37,224 bases of DNA, from the NCBI RefSeq assembly GCF_001262505.1, contig NZ_KQ410754.1:1-37224 (forward strand). Reading direction: 5' to 3'. Positions 8,229 to 18,028 of this stretch are shown here, piece after piece (the stretch's first letter is position 1; every line of letters begins with the position of its first letter). The DNA is from Shinella sp. SUS2. Lineage in GTDB: Bacteria; Pseudomonadota; Alphaproteobacteria; Rhizobiales; Rhizobiaceae. Under the pieces are notes generated by a model. The model was not told the origin of the DNA. It searched no databases and saw only the letters and a list, made by a program, of their open reading frames with translations. The translations under genes and the position numbers were made by a program.

Positions 8229-9086
8229 ATGAACAGCACCGAAGCGGCCCTTGCGCGTGTACCGCGCGATTTCGACAGCCTGCGCAGCGTCATCATCGAG
8301 CGCAAGGTGAGCATGCCCAAGCGCCTGGCGCAGGTGGCGGCCTATGCGCTTTCCAACCCGGACGAGATGGCCTTCGGCACCGCGGCGAGCATCGCGACGG
8401 CAGCAGACGTGCAACCTTCCACGCTGGTGCGCCTTGCCCACCATCTCGGCTATGAAGGCTTTTCCGATCTGCAGAACGTCTTTCGCGCCCGGCTGCGCGA
8501 CCGTACGCTCTCCTACGAGGAGCGCCTGCTCTCCCTCGAGGCGGGGCCGGCATCCAACAGCGACACGGAGCTGCTTTCCGGCTTCCTGACCGCCGCCAGC
8601 CAGTCCGTCGCGCGGCTTGCCAGCACCATCGACGGCGAAACCTTTTCGAGATCGGTCGATCTCCTGGCGCGGGCCGAGACGATCTATCTCGTTGCCAAGC
8701 GCCGCTCCTATCCGCTGACGGCGCATATCGCCTATGCTCTCGGCAAGCTCGGCATCCGCCATCAGATCATCGCCTCGCCGAACGGCATCGATGCCGAGAT
8801 GGCGCAGTTCGCTACCGGCAAGGATGCGGTGATCGCCGCGAGCTTCGCCCCCTATGCCGCCGAAAGCCTGACGCAGGCACAGGAACTGGCCGCCCGTGGC
8901 GTGCCGATCGTCGCCATCACCGACTCGGTCTTCTCCCCCCTCGCCGCGTCGGCCACCCACTGGTTCGAGGTTTCCGAGGCAGACTATGCCGGCTTCCGTT
9001 CGCTCTCGGCCTCCATGGCGCTTGCCATGGCGCTGCCGGTCGCCATTGCCGAGAAGCGGCGCAGCCTCATGCGATCCTCGAAGTGA
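8229..9086 (+). CDS. iolR: RpiR-family repressor of inositol catabolism IolR
   Basis: The 285-residue protein has an RpiR-type N-terminal helix-turn-helix (residues 15-90; ASIATAADVQPSTLVRLAHHLGYEGFSDLQ contains the recognition helix) and a C-terminal SIS sugar-phosphate-sensing domain (about 125-260). In Sinorhizobium the RpiR-like IolR represses iol genes and is relieved by an inositol breakdown intermediate. The start at 8229 follows GGGAGGAT. Its place between the oxidoreductase and iolC and the palindromes on both sides of the gene support the assignment. It may be co-transcribed with iolCDEB, but a separate promoter precedes iolC. Confidence 0.9.
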   Translation: MNSTEAALARVPRDFDSLRSVIIERKVSMPKRLAQVAAYALSNPDEMAFGTAASIATAADVQPSTLVRLAHHLGYEGFSDLQNVFRARLRDRTLSYEERLLSLEAGPASNSDTELLSGFLTAASQSVARLASTIDGETFSRSVDLLARAETIYLVAKRRSYPLTAHIAYALGKLGIRHQIIASPNGIDAEMAQFATGKDAVIAASFAPYAAESLTQAQELAARGVPIVAITDSVFSPLAASATHWFEVSEADYAGFRSLSASMALAMALPVAIAEKRRSLMRSSK

Positions 9087-9105
9087 AATGCTGCAGAATG
9101 GAAAC

Positions 9106-9119
9106 GGAATGAATATTCC
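9106..9119 (+). promoter_or_regulatory. Candidate IolR operator O1 upstream of iolC
   Basis: An exact GGAA-N6-TTCC palindrome, in which CGGAAT and ATTCCG flank GAAT. It sits just upstream of the -35 hexamer of the iolC promoter. Confidence 0.7.
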
Positions 9120-9122
9120 GAA

Positions 9123-9151
9123 TTGACATAATAATGGAATTCATGTTTCAT
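9123..9151 (+). promoter_or_regulatory. Candidate iolC promoter with second IolR half-match
   Basis: TTGACA (9123-9128) is a perfect -35 hexamer; 17 bases later comes TTTCAT (9146-9151), a weak -10. A second operator-like element, GGAA-TTCATG-TTTC (9136-9149), lies in the spacer and reaches the -10, so a bound repressor would block RNA polymerase. Confidence 0.6.
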
Positions 9152-9207
9152 TTTCTTCACGGACCGCCGCACTCCGAATGACGGCGCCGCGAGACCGGGA
9201 GGAAGAC

Positions 9208-11142
9208 ATGCCGCACACTGACCGCGACCAGGGCCAGGACAAGACGCTCGACGTCATCACGATCGGCCGCTCGTCCGTCGATCTCTACGGCCAGCAGCTC
9301 GGCACGCGCCTGGAGGATACCGCCTCCTTCGCCAAATCCGTCGGCGGCTGCCCTGCCAACATCGCCATCGGCACTGCCCGCCTCGGCCTAAAGTCTGCAC
9401 TCATCACCCGCGTCGGCGACGAGCAGATGGGCCGCTTCATCCGCGAACAGTCCGCCCGCGAAGGCGTCGATGTCGATGGCATCAAGACCGACAAGGCGCG
9501 GCTGACGGCGCTCGTGCTGCTCGCCATCGAGGCCGAAGGCATCTCGCCGATGATCTTCGTGCGCACCGACTGTGCCGACATGGCCCTCGACGAGGGCGAC
9601 GTCGACGAAGCCTTCGTACGCTCCTCCCGCGCGGTTCTCGTTTCCGGCACGCATTTTTCCCGCCCCAACACCGAGGCTGCCCAGCGCAAGGCGATCCGCA
9701 TTGCCAAGGCGAGTGGCGGCAAGGTCATCTTCGACATCGACTACCGCCCGAACCTCTGGGGCCTTGCCGGCCATGCAGAAGGCTTCGAGCGCTATGTGAA
9801 GTCCGATCGTGTCTCCGCCATCATGAAATCCGTGCTGCCGGATTGCGACCTCATCGTCGGCACCGAGGAAGAGATCATGATCGCGTCGGGCGCCGACGAC
9901 GTGCTTTCGTCACTGAAAGCCATCCGTGCCGTCTCGGCCGCGACGATCGTGCTGAAGCGCGGCGCCATGGGCTGCATCGTCTATGACGGCCCGATCTCCG
10001 ACGATCTGGAGGACGGCGTCGTCGGCCAGGGTTTTCCCATCGAGGTCTACAACGTGCTCGGCGCGGGCGATGCCTTCATGTCGGGCTTCCTGCGCGGCTG
10101 GCTGAAGGGCGAGGATCACAAGACCTCCGCCACCTGGGCCAATGCCTGCGGTGCCTTTGCCGTCTCGCGCCTGCTCTGCTCGCCGGAATATCCAAGCTGG
10201 GATGAGCTGACCTACTTCCTGGAAAACGGCAGCAAACACCGGGCGCTGCGCAAGGACGAGGCGATCAACCACATCCACTGGGCGACCAACCGCAAGCAGG
10301 ACGACATACCGCTGCTGATGGCGCTTGCCTGCGACCATCGCATGCAGCTCGTCGACGTCGCCGACGAACTCGGCGTGCCGCACGAGAAGATTTCCGAATT
10401 CAAGCGCCTGACCGTCCAGGCCGCCGCACGGGTCGCCGACGGCCGCCCCGGCTACGGCATGCTGATCGACGAGCGCTTCGGCCGCGACGCCTTCTTCGAC
10501 GCGGCGACCCAGAACTTCTCGTGGCTCGGCCGGCCGGTGGAACTGCCGGGCTCCAAGCCGCTGCGCTTCGAGTTCAGCCAGGATATCGGCTCGCAGCTCG
10601 TCGAATGGCCGCTCGACCATTGCATCAAGTGCCTGTGCTTCTATCATCCCGACGATCCGGCCGCGCTCAAGACGGAACAGCAGGAGAAGCTGCGCACGCT
10701 TTTCGAAGCCGCGCGCCGCGTCGGGCGTGAACTGTTGATCGAGATCATCGCGGGCAAGAACGGGCCGCTCAAGGATGATACGGTGTCGAGGGCGATGCAG
10801 GAGCTCTACGATCTCGGCATCAAGCCGGACTGGTGGAAGCTGGAGCCGCAGGCGTCCAGCCGCGCCTGGGAGAACATCGAGACCGTCATCGCCGAAAACG
10901 ACAGCTATTGCCGCGGCATCGTGCTGCTCGGTCTCGAGGCGCCGACGGAAGAGCTGGTGAAGGCCTTCGAGGCGACCAAGGTGGCGCCGGCCGTCAAGGG
11001 TTTTGCCGTCGGCCGCACGATCTTCGTCGATGCCGCCCGCGCCTGGATGGCGGGAAAGATCGACGACGAGGCGGCGGTGTCGGATATGGCCGACCGCTTC
11101 CGCGCGCTGACCGACGCCTGGCTGCGGACCCGCGGCCTTTAA
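9208..11142 (+). CDS. iolC: 5-dehydro-2-deoxygluconokinase IolC fused to DUF2090
   Basis: The 644-residue protein phosphorylates 5-dehydro-2-deoxy-D-gluconate in myo-inositol breakdown. Residues 10-335 are a PfkB/ribokinase fold with GGCPANIAIGTARLG (46-60) and the catalytic NVLGAGDAF motif (D288). Residues 350-640 form a DUF2090 domain starting near LLMALACDHRMQ. This domain has an aldolase-like fold and is thought to act on the phosphorylated product, replacing a separate IolJ aldolase; that activity is inference. The start at 9208 is chosen for GGGAGGAAG five to seven bases upstream; an in-frame ATG at 9178 lacks a good site. It heads iolCDEB, with 80 bases to iolD. Confidence 0.93.
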   Translation: MPHTDRDQGQDKTLDVITIGRSSVDLYGQQLGTRLEDTASFAKSVGGCPANIAIGTARLGLKSALITRVGDEQMGRFIREQSAREGVDVDGIKTDKARLTALVLLAIEAEGISPMIFVRTDCADMALDEGDVDEAFVRSSRAVLVSGTHFSRPNTEAAQRKAIRIAKASGGKVIFDIDYRPNLWGLAGHAEGFERYVKSDRVSAIMKSVLPDCDLIVGTEEEIMIASGADDVLSSLKAIRAVSAATIVLKRGAMGCIVYDGPISDDLEDGVVGQGFPIEVYNVLGAGDAFMSGFLRGWLKGEDHKTSATWANACGAFAVSRLLCSPEYPSWDELTYFLENGSKHRALRKDEAINHIHWATNRKQDDIPLLMALACDHRMQLVDVADELGVPHEKISEFKRLTVQAAARVADGRPGYGMLIDERFGRDAFFDAATQNFSWLGRPVELPGSKPLRFEFSQDIGSQLVEWPLDHCIKCLCFYHPDDPAALKTEQQEKLRTLFEAARRVGRELLIEIIAGKNGPLKDDTVSRAMQELYDLGIKPDWWKLEPQASSRAWENIETVIAENDSYCRGIVLLGLEAPTEELVKAFEATKVAPAVKGFAVGRTIFVDAARAWMAGKIDDEAAVSDMADRFRALTDAWLRTRGL

Positions 11143-11222
11143 AGACAGGGCAATCCCGGAAGACCCGAGGCGGTTCGCCCGGTCAGGGATTGCGGCAAGC
11201 AAGAGAATTCGGGAGGAACACC

Positions 11223-13073
11223 ATGGCAAAGACGATCCGGCTGACGATGGCGCAGGCCATCGCACATTTCCTGAAGGCACAAATGACGGTCGTGGACGGC
11301 AAGACGGTACCGATCTTCGCCGGCGTCTGGGGCATTTTCGGCCACGGCAACGTCGCCGGCATGGGCGAGGCGCTGTACCAGGTGCGCGAAGACCTGCCGA
11401 CGCTGCGCGCCCACAACGAACAGGGCATGGCGCATGCCGCGGTCGCCTTCGCCAAGGCGAGCTTCCGCCAGCGCTTCATGGCCTGCACGACCTCGATCGG
11501 CCCCGGCGCCCTGAACATGATCACCGCTGCCGGCGTCGCCCATGTCAACCGCCTGCCGGTTCTGTTCCTGCCCGGCGATGTCTTCGCCAACCGCATTCCC
11601 GATCCCGTCCTCCAGCAGATCGAGAACTTCGGCGACGGCACCGTCTCCGTCAACGACGCCTTCCGCTGCGTCTCGCGCTATTTCGACCGCATCACCCGGC
11701 CGGAGCAGATCATCCCCGCGCTGAAGCGCACCATGCAGGTCCTCACCGATCCGGTCGATTGCGGCCCGGTGACGCTTTCGCTCTGCCAGGACGTGCAGGC
11801 CGAAGCCTATGACTATCCGACAAGCCTCTTTGCGCAGAAGGTCTGGACGCAGCGCCGGCCGCGCCCGGACAGCGACGAGCTAGCCGCCGCCATCGCCACG
11901 CTGCGCAAGGCGGAAAAGCCGCTGATCATCGCCGGCGGCGGTGTGCTCTATTCGCAGGCGACCGCCGAGCTGAAGGCCTTTGCCGGCATGCACGGCATTC
12001 CGGTCGCCGTCACCCAGGCTGGCAAGTCGGCGCTGCCGGACGACCATCCGCTCTGCATGGGTTCGGTCGGCGTCACCGGAACCTCGGCCGCCAATGCCTT
12101 TGCCGAGGAGGCGGACGTCATCCTCGCCGTCGGCACCCGTATGCAGGACTTCACCACCGGCTCCTGGGCGCTGTTCAAGAACGATGCCGTGACGATGATC
12201 GGCCTCAACACCACCGCCTTCGACGCCGCCAAGCACAACAGCAAGCCGCTCGTCGCCGATGCGCGCGAGGGCCTGACGCTGCTCTCCGAGGCGCTCGGCG
12301 GCTGGAAGGCCCCGGCAGCGGTGGAGGCGGCCGCAAAATCCCGCAAGGCTGAATGGATGGCCGCCGCCAACCGGGCAACCGCCGCCACCAATGCGGCCCT
12401 GCCCTCCGATGCGCAGGTCATCGGCGCGGTGCAGCGGTCGATCGGCGGGGAGAATTCGGTTCTCGTCTGCGCGGCCGGCGGCCTGCCGGGCGAATTGCAC
12501 AAGCTGTGGCAGGCCGTGAAGCCGGGCGGCTACCACATGGAATACGGCTTCTCCTGCATGGGCTACGAGATTGCCGGCGGCCTCGGCGTCAAGCTGGCGC
12601 GGCCGGAGGCCGATGTCGTCGTCATGGTCGGCGACGGCTCCTACATGATGATGAACTCCGAGCTGTCGACCTCCATCATGCTCGGCCAGAAACTGACGAT
12701 CGTCGTACTCGACAACCGCGGCTATGGCTGCATCAACCGGCTGCAGATGGCGACTGGCGGCGCGAACTTCAACAACCTCCTGAAGGACTCGATGATCGAG
12801 ATGATGCCGGATATCGACTTCCGGGCGCATGCCGAAAGCATGGGCGCGGTCGCCGTCAAGGTCTCCTCCATCGCCGACCTCGAGACGGCCATCCAGCAAA
12901 GCAAGGGCAACGACCGCACCTCCGTCATCGTCATCGACACCGACCCGCTGATCACCACAAAGGACGGCGGCCACTGGTGGGATGTCGCGGTTCCCGAAGT
13001 GAGCGCGCGCGACGAGGTCAACACCGCGCGCGAGGCCTATGTGAAGGCGCTCGAAGCCCAGCGGATCGGCTAG
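11223..13073 (+). CDS. iolD: 3D-(3,5/4)-trihydroxycyclohexane-1,2-dione hydrolase IolD
   Basis: This 616-residue thiamine-diphosphate enzyme opens the ring of the inosose dehydration product to give 5-deoxy-glucuronate. The N-terminal pyrimidine-binding domain carries the ThDP-activating glutamate in AHNEQGMAHA (E66). The central domain spans about 210-350. The C-terminal domain has the GDG...N metal/diphosphate motif beginning with GDGSYMMMNSE (from G470) and ending near DNRGYGCINRL. Its length and three-domain order fit the family. GGGAGGAACACC precedes the ATG. It follows iolC by 80 bases and is separated from iolE by a long palindrome that may affect mRNA stability. Confidence 0.94.
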   Translation: MAKTIRLTMAQAIAHFLKAQMTVVDGKTVPIFAGVWGIFGHGNVAGMGEALYQVREDLPTLRAHNEQGMAHAAVAFAKASFRQRFMACTTSIGPGALNMITAAGVAHVNRLPVLFLPGDVFANRIPDPVLQQIENFGDGTVSVNDAFRCVSRYFDRITRPEQIIPALKRTMQVLTDPVDCGPVTLSLCQDVQAEAYDYPTSLFAQKVWTQRRPRPDSDELAAAIATLRKAEKPLIIAGGGVLYSQATAELKAFAGMHGIPVAVTQAGKSALPDDHPLCMGSVGVTGTSAANAFAEEADVILAVGTRMQDFTTGSWALFKNDAVTMIGLNTTAFDAAKHNSKPLVADAREGLTLLSEALGGWKAPAAVEAAAKSRKAEWMAAANRATAATNAALPSDAQVIGAVQRSIGGENSVLVCAAGGLPGELHKLWQAVKPGGYHMEYGFSCMGYEIAGGLGVKLARPEADVVVMVGDGSYMMMNSELSTSIMLGQKLTIVVLDNRGYGCINRLQMATGGANFNNLLKDSMIEMMPDIDFRAHAESMGAVAVKVSSIADLETAIQQSKGNDRTSVIVIDTDPLITTKDGGHWWDVAVPEVSARDEVNTAREAYVKALEAQRIG

Positions 13074-13086
13074 GACAGACAACGCT

Positions 13087-13141
13087 CTCCCTCGCTTCGG
13101 TCATCCTCGGGTCAAATCCGGGGATGACCGAAGCGAGGGAG
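13087..13141. repeat. Long palindromic intergenic element between iolD and iolE
   Basis: A perfect 20-bp inverted repeat (13087-13106 and 13122-13141; it contains CTTCGGTCATCC) encloses a loop whose edges pair further. The CGGTCATCC..GGATGACCG core resembles dispersed palindromes seen in many rhizobial intergenic regions. It has no T-tail, so it is more likely an mRNA stabilising or processing structure within the operon than a full terminator. Confidence 0.8.
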
Positions 13142-13189
13142 GGAGCAACAAGGACAAGGGAGGCCGTTGCCTCCCGCAAGGAGACGATA

Positions 13190-14107
13190 ATGAAAGCCAA
13201 ACTCGGCATGTCGCCCATCGCCTGGTGGAACGACGACCTTCCGGAGCTCAGCGACGACGTATCCCTGGAAGAATGCCTGCGGCAGTCGCGCAGCGCCGGC
13301 TTCACGGGCATGGAGAAGGGCCGCCGCTTTCCCGAGGACCCGGCCGTCATGCTGCCCATCCTGCGTGCGGCCGACGTGACGCTGTGCGGCGGCTGGTTCT
13401 CCGGCACGCTGGTCGACGAGGCGCTTTCGGCCAACAAGGATCGCATCCTGCCGATGATCGACCTGTTCAAGGCGGTCAATGCGCCCTGCATCGTCTATGG
13501 CGAAGTCGGCCGCTCCATCCAGGGCGACCGCTCCAAGCCGCTCGCCACCAAGCCAAAACTCTCCGACGACGAGATGAAGGCCTATGGCCGCCGCGTCACC
13601 GAATTCGGCGAATGGTGCGCTGACCAGGGCATGCCGCTGTCCTATCACCACCACATGGCCGCCGTCGTCGAGACCGAACCGGAACTCGACGCCTTCATGA
13701 AAAATTCGGGCGAAGGCATTCCGCTGCTGCTCGATGCCGGCCATCTCGCCTTTGCCGGCGGCGATGTGCTGCGCGCCATCGACAACCACCATGCCCGCAT
13801 CAACCATGTGCATGTCAAGGACATCCGCCGTTCCGTCGTCGACGGGCTCGACCGCACGAAACAATCCTTCCTTGATGCCGTGGCACTGGGCGCCTTCACC
13901 GTTCCGGGCGACGGCTCGCTCGATTTCGGCGCCATCGTGCAGCGTTTCGCCGACTATGGCTATGAAGGCTGGTTCGTCGTCGAGGCCGAGCAGGACCCGC
14001 GCACGGCACCGCCGCAGAAGATGGCCGAGGTCGGGTACGCGGAATTGATGCGCGTCATGACGGCGGCGGGTTATACCGTGGAGACGGAAGGGTTTCCGAA
14101 AGGATAA
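13190..14107 (+). CDS. iolE: Inosose dehydratase IolE
   Basis: The 305-residue protein has the AP-endonuclease-2/xylose isomerase-like TIM barrel of inosose dehydratase, which removes water from scyllo-inosose. Telling segments are MSPIAWWNDDLPEL near the start, SRSAGFTGMEKG, PLSYHHHMAAVVET, LLLDAGHLAFAGG and INHVHVKDIR; these carry the expected metal-binding Glu/Asp/His residues. The ATG at 13190 is preceded by AAGGAGACG. It is the third gene of iolCDEB, with 35 bases to iolB. Confidence 0.93.
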   Translation: MKAKLGMSPIAWWNDDLPELSDDVSLEECLRQSRSAGFTGMEKGRRFPEDPAVMLPILRAADVTLCGGWFSGTLVDEALSANKDRILPMIDLFKAVNAPCIVYGEVGRSIQGDRSKPLATKPKLSDDEMKAYGRRVTEFGEWCADQGMPLSYHHHMAAVVETEPELDAFMKNSGEGIPLLLDAGHLAFAGGDVLRAIDNHHARINHVHVKDIRRSVVDGLDRTKQSFLDAVALGAFTVPGDGSLDFGAIVQRFADYGYEGWFVVEAEQDPRTAPPQKMAEVGYAELMRVMTAAGYTVETEGFPKG

Positions 14108-14142
14108 CCCTTCCCCCGATGCCGACTGAAAGGAAGAAACCC

Positions 14143-14937
14143 ATGTCGACCCTGCTCATCAAACCCGAAGGCTACCATGGCCGCGTCAGCCATGTGACAC
14201 CCGAAAGCGCCGGCTGGACCTATGTCGGCTTCGACGTGCACCGCATGAAGCCGGGTGAAATCCTGGCCGCCGAGACGGGAAGCCGCGAGGTCTGCCTCGT
14301 GTGGATCTCCGGCAAGGGCAAGGCGACGGCGGCGGACCAGGATTTCGGCATCCTTGGCGAGCGCATGAGCCCGTTCGAGGGCGCGCCGCATGCACTCTAC
14401 ATCCCGGCCGATTCCAACTGGTCGGTGACGGCGGAAACGGATCTCGAACTTGCCGTCTGCTCGGCCCCGGGCGGCGGCAACCACAAGGCCAAGGCCATTC
14501 CGCCTGGCACGCATCCAAAGGTCAGCCGCGGCAAGGGCTCGAATGTCAGGCATGTCCACAACATCATGCCGGAAGACGACAATTCGGCCCATTCGCTGCT
14601 CGTCGTGGAGGTGATCACGCCGAGCGGCAACACCTCGTCCTACCCTTCGCACAAGCACGACCAGGACAATCTTCCGCACGAAAGCTTCCTGGAGGAAACC
14701 TATTACCACCGCCTCAACCCGCCGCAGGGTTTCGCGTTCCAGCGCGTCTATACGGACGACCGTTCGCTCGACGTGGCGATGGCGGTGGAGGATGGCGACG
14801 TGACGCTGGTGCCGAAAGGCTACCATCCCTGCGCCACCATCCACGGCTATGACCTCTATTATCTCAACGTGATGGCCGGGCCGAAGCGCGTGTGGAAGTT
14901 CCACAACGCCAAGGAGCACGAGTGGCTGCTGGCGTAG
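14143..14937 (+). CDS. iolB: 5-deoxy-glucuronate isomerase IolB
   Basis: The 264-residue bicupin converts 5-deoxy-D-glucuronate to 5-dehydro-2-deoxygluconate, the IolC substrate. Family marks include LEVVITPSGNTSSYPSHKHD-like sequence around residues 158-180 (metal-binding His residues) and the C-terminal GYHPCATIHGYDLYYLNVMAG. The start at 14143 follows AAGGAAG. It is the last gene of the operon; seven bases separate its stop from the convergent esterase gene. Confidence 0.94.
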   Translation: MSTLLIKPEGYHGRVSHVTPESAGWTYVGFDVHRMKPGEILAAETGSREVCLVWISGKGKATAADQDFGILGERMSPFEGAPHALYIPADSNWSVTAETDLELAVCSAPGGGNHKAKAIPPGTHPKVSRGKGSNVRHVHNIMPEDDNSAHSLLVVEVITPSGNTSSYPSHKHDQDNLPHESFLEETYYHRLNPPQGFAFQRVYTDDRSLDVAMAVEDGDVTLVPKGYHPCATIHGYDLYYLNVMAGPKRVWKFHNAKEHEWLLA

Positions 14938-14944
14938 GTGCCGC

Positions 14945-15973
14945 CTACCGCTTCCACTTGCGCGTCAGGCCCCAGGCTTTCGCAATCTCCAGCGTCGAGG
15001 AAAAGCCGGCTTCCAGCATGAAGGGTTCGATGGCAGCGGCGTAACCGCCGCCCTCGCCGCGCTCCACCGGCGTGCCGTGACGCATGCCGTCGATCTCGTG
15101 GAAGGTGACGAGCGGCTTGCCCTCCTTGTCGGGCCAGATGCGCGTGCGACGGCCCTTCATGCGCTTTTCCACGAAGGCCTCCTTCGGCAGGCGATAGAGG
15201 TCGCGCCATTGTTCGACCAGCGCGAGGCCGTTCGACAGCGCAACGGTTTCGTCCGCCGTGCCGTGCCAGATCGAGATGGCCGGCTTGCGCGCCATGCGCG
15301 GGGAGACGGCGCGCACCAGATCGCTCCATTCGCGCGGGCTCCTTTCCGGCGCCTCGCCCATGGCATCGAAGGCGCGGGTGGCGTCGCGCGCGGCACCGAA
15401 GGGCAGCCCGGCGATGATCGCACCGCCGGCAAAGAGCTCGGGATAGTTGGCGAGCATCGCCGCCGTCATCGCGCCGCCGGCGGAAAGACCGGTGATGAAG
15501 ATGCGCTCCGGATCGCTTGTCGCGCGTTCGGCCGTATGGGCCACCATCTGGCGGATCGACATCAGCTCGCCGCGGTCGCGCGTCACCTCGCTCGGCCGGA
15601 ACCAGGTGAAACAGAGCCGCGGATTGTTCACCTCGCGCTGCTGGGCATAGACGACCGAAAAGCCGCGCTCTTCGGCAAGCGACGCCCAGCCGGCTGCCCG
15701 ATCATAACTTTCGGCATCCTGCCGGCAGCCGTGCAGCACCAGAACGAGCGGCCGGCCGGCCGGAAGCCCCTCCGGAATATGCTCGAACATCAGAAGGCAG
15801 CCCGGATTGCTGCCGAAGCCGGTGACTTCGACGAGCCCGGAGGAGCCGGCCGGACGGCGACGGGTGGCGGGCGCCTTGCGCTCCGGACTGCGCTGGAACG
15901 GCCAGAACAGGTCACCCAGCCGCGCTTCGGTCGGCAGCAGCCGTTCGACCGATCGCTTGAAGCGGTCCCGCAT
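14945..15973 (-). CDS. PHB depolymerase-family esterase
   Basis: This alpha/beta-hydrolase has 342 residues from the ATG at 15973, which has AGAGAGG six bases upstream; an ATG ten codons earlier (16003) lacks such a site. The oxyanion region is LVLVLHGCRQDAESYD (about 76-91). The nucleophile is the Ser of GLSAGGAM (S164), the acid is the Asp of HGTADET (D241) and the His is in DGMRHG (H299). The family (Esterase_PHB) includes secreted and intracellular polyhydroxyalkanoate, feruloyl and acetyl esterases. There is no clear signal peptide, so an intracellular role is likely. The substrate is not determinable. It is convergent with iolB and not part of the iol pathway. Confidence 0.85.
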   Translation of the reverse strand: MRDRFKRSVERLLPTEARLGDLFWPFQRSPERKAPATRRRPAGSSGLVEVTGFGSNPGCLLMFEHIPEGLPAGRPLVLVLHGCRQDAESYDRAAGWASLAEERGFSVVYAQQREVNNPRLCFTWFRPSEVTRDRGELMSIRQMVAHTAERATSDPERIFITGLSAGGAMTAAMLANYPELFAGGAIIAGLPFGAARDATRAFDAMGEAPERSPREWSDLVRAVSPRMARKPAISIWHGTADETVALSNGLALVEQWRDLYRLPKEAFVEKRMKGRRTRIWPDKEGKPLVTFHEIDGMRHGTPVERGEGGGYAAAIEPFMLEAGFSSTLEIAKAWGLTRKWKR

Positions 15974-16202
15974 GCTTGGCCTCTCTTTCGTGGAATTGCT
16001 CATCGTCAGGTTACTTGCTCATCCGGCGCGGCAGGATCAAGGCAAAACGGGAAAAATGCGGGGGACGGCTCATTCTCCAGACTCATGAGGGCATTCATAA
16101 ATAGCCAAAGCGTTTGCCGATCCGGTTCGTTCCCGGCCTTTCGGAGAGGGGCAAGCTGATGTAGCACTTCTGCAACGACAAAACCGCGACAGGAGGACAT
16201 CC

Positions 16203-17426
<1,224 letters not shown>

Positions 17427-17449
17427 GCCATTCCGGCTTTTCCGGCTCC

Positions 17450-17491
17450 GACGGCCGCTTGCTCGAATGCAAGCGGCCGTCTTCACGTTTT
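17450..17491 (+). terminator. Terminator after gcdH
   Basis: A perfect 13-bp stem (GACGGCCGCTTGC, loop TCGAAT, matching arm ending at 17481) is followed by TTCACGTTTTG. Confidence 0.88.
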
Positions 17492-17544
17492 GTCCATCCC
17501 GTTTCGGTACACTCGGTCACGAGCCACAGGAGCGGGAGGGAGCC

Positions 17545-17901
17545 ATGCCCCTCGAACACATCCACGACCAGCTTCGCCTGCGCCACCCCAAGCGCAGCTT
17601 CGTCCAGTATCGCATCGACAGGCCGGGCTTCGTCACGCCGATCGGCCATCACCTCAGCACGGCGATGCGTTACACCTGCCTCATCCGCAGCATTTCCAGC
17701 GCCGGCGCGGTGCTTTCGATCAACAAGGCGCTGACCCTGCCGGAGAACTTCTATCTGGAGATCCACGGCATCCGCGACGAGATCCCCTGCACGGAGTTCA
17801 AGCGCGACGGCGAAGAGCTGGTGGTGCGCTTCAACATGTTCCTCGATGCGGATTTTCTCGACCTCGTGCTCGGCCGGGCACCCCAGGACCACGACGCCTG
17901 A
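17545..17901 (+). CDS. PilZ-like domain protein
   Basis: The 118-residue protein looks like a degenerate PilZ domain: RSFVQYRIDRPG is followed by RYTCLIRSISSAGAVLSINK, in which ISSAGA takes the place of the D/NxSxxG c-di-GMP-contact motif, then a beta-rich stretch (FYLEIHGIRDEIPCTEFKRDGEELVVRF). The start at 17545 follows GGGAGGGAGCC. It lies 127 bases upstream of a second PilZ gene on the same strand. Cyclic-di-GMP binding is uncertain because the arginine motif is not the classic RxxxR. The target process is unknown. Confidence 0.65.
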   Translation: MPLEHIHDQLRLRHPKRSFVQYRIDRPGFVTPIGHHLSTAMRYTCLIRSISSAGAVLSINKALTLPENFYLEIHGIRDEIPCTEFKRDGEELVVRFNMFLDADFLDLVLGRAPQDHDA

Positions 17902-17944
17902 GCGGCGGCTGTGCCGAAAAGCGGAACACTTAAACTTTTAAGCA

Positions 17945-17963
17945 TTTGTTTTAACGAAACAAA
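17945..17963 (+). promoter_or_regulatory. Operator-like inverted repeat before the second PilZ gene
   Basis: TTTGTTT-N5-AAACAAA is a perfect 7-bp inverted repeat in an AT-rich island (17930-17970), 65 bases upstream of the ATG at 18029. A second palindrome, CTTAAA-CT-TTTAAG, lies directly upstream. The region probably holds the promoter of the PilZ gene; the binding protein is unknown. Confidence 0.4.
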
Positions 17964-18028
17964 ATAATCGCCTGCGACACTCTGCCCGTCTCTGTCGGAC
18001 ATGACGTCCTCTTTGGGAGAAAGCGGCA

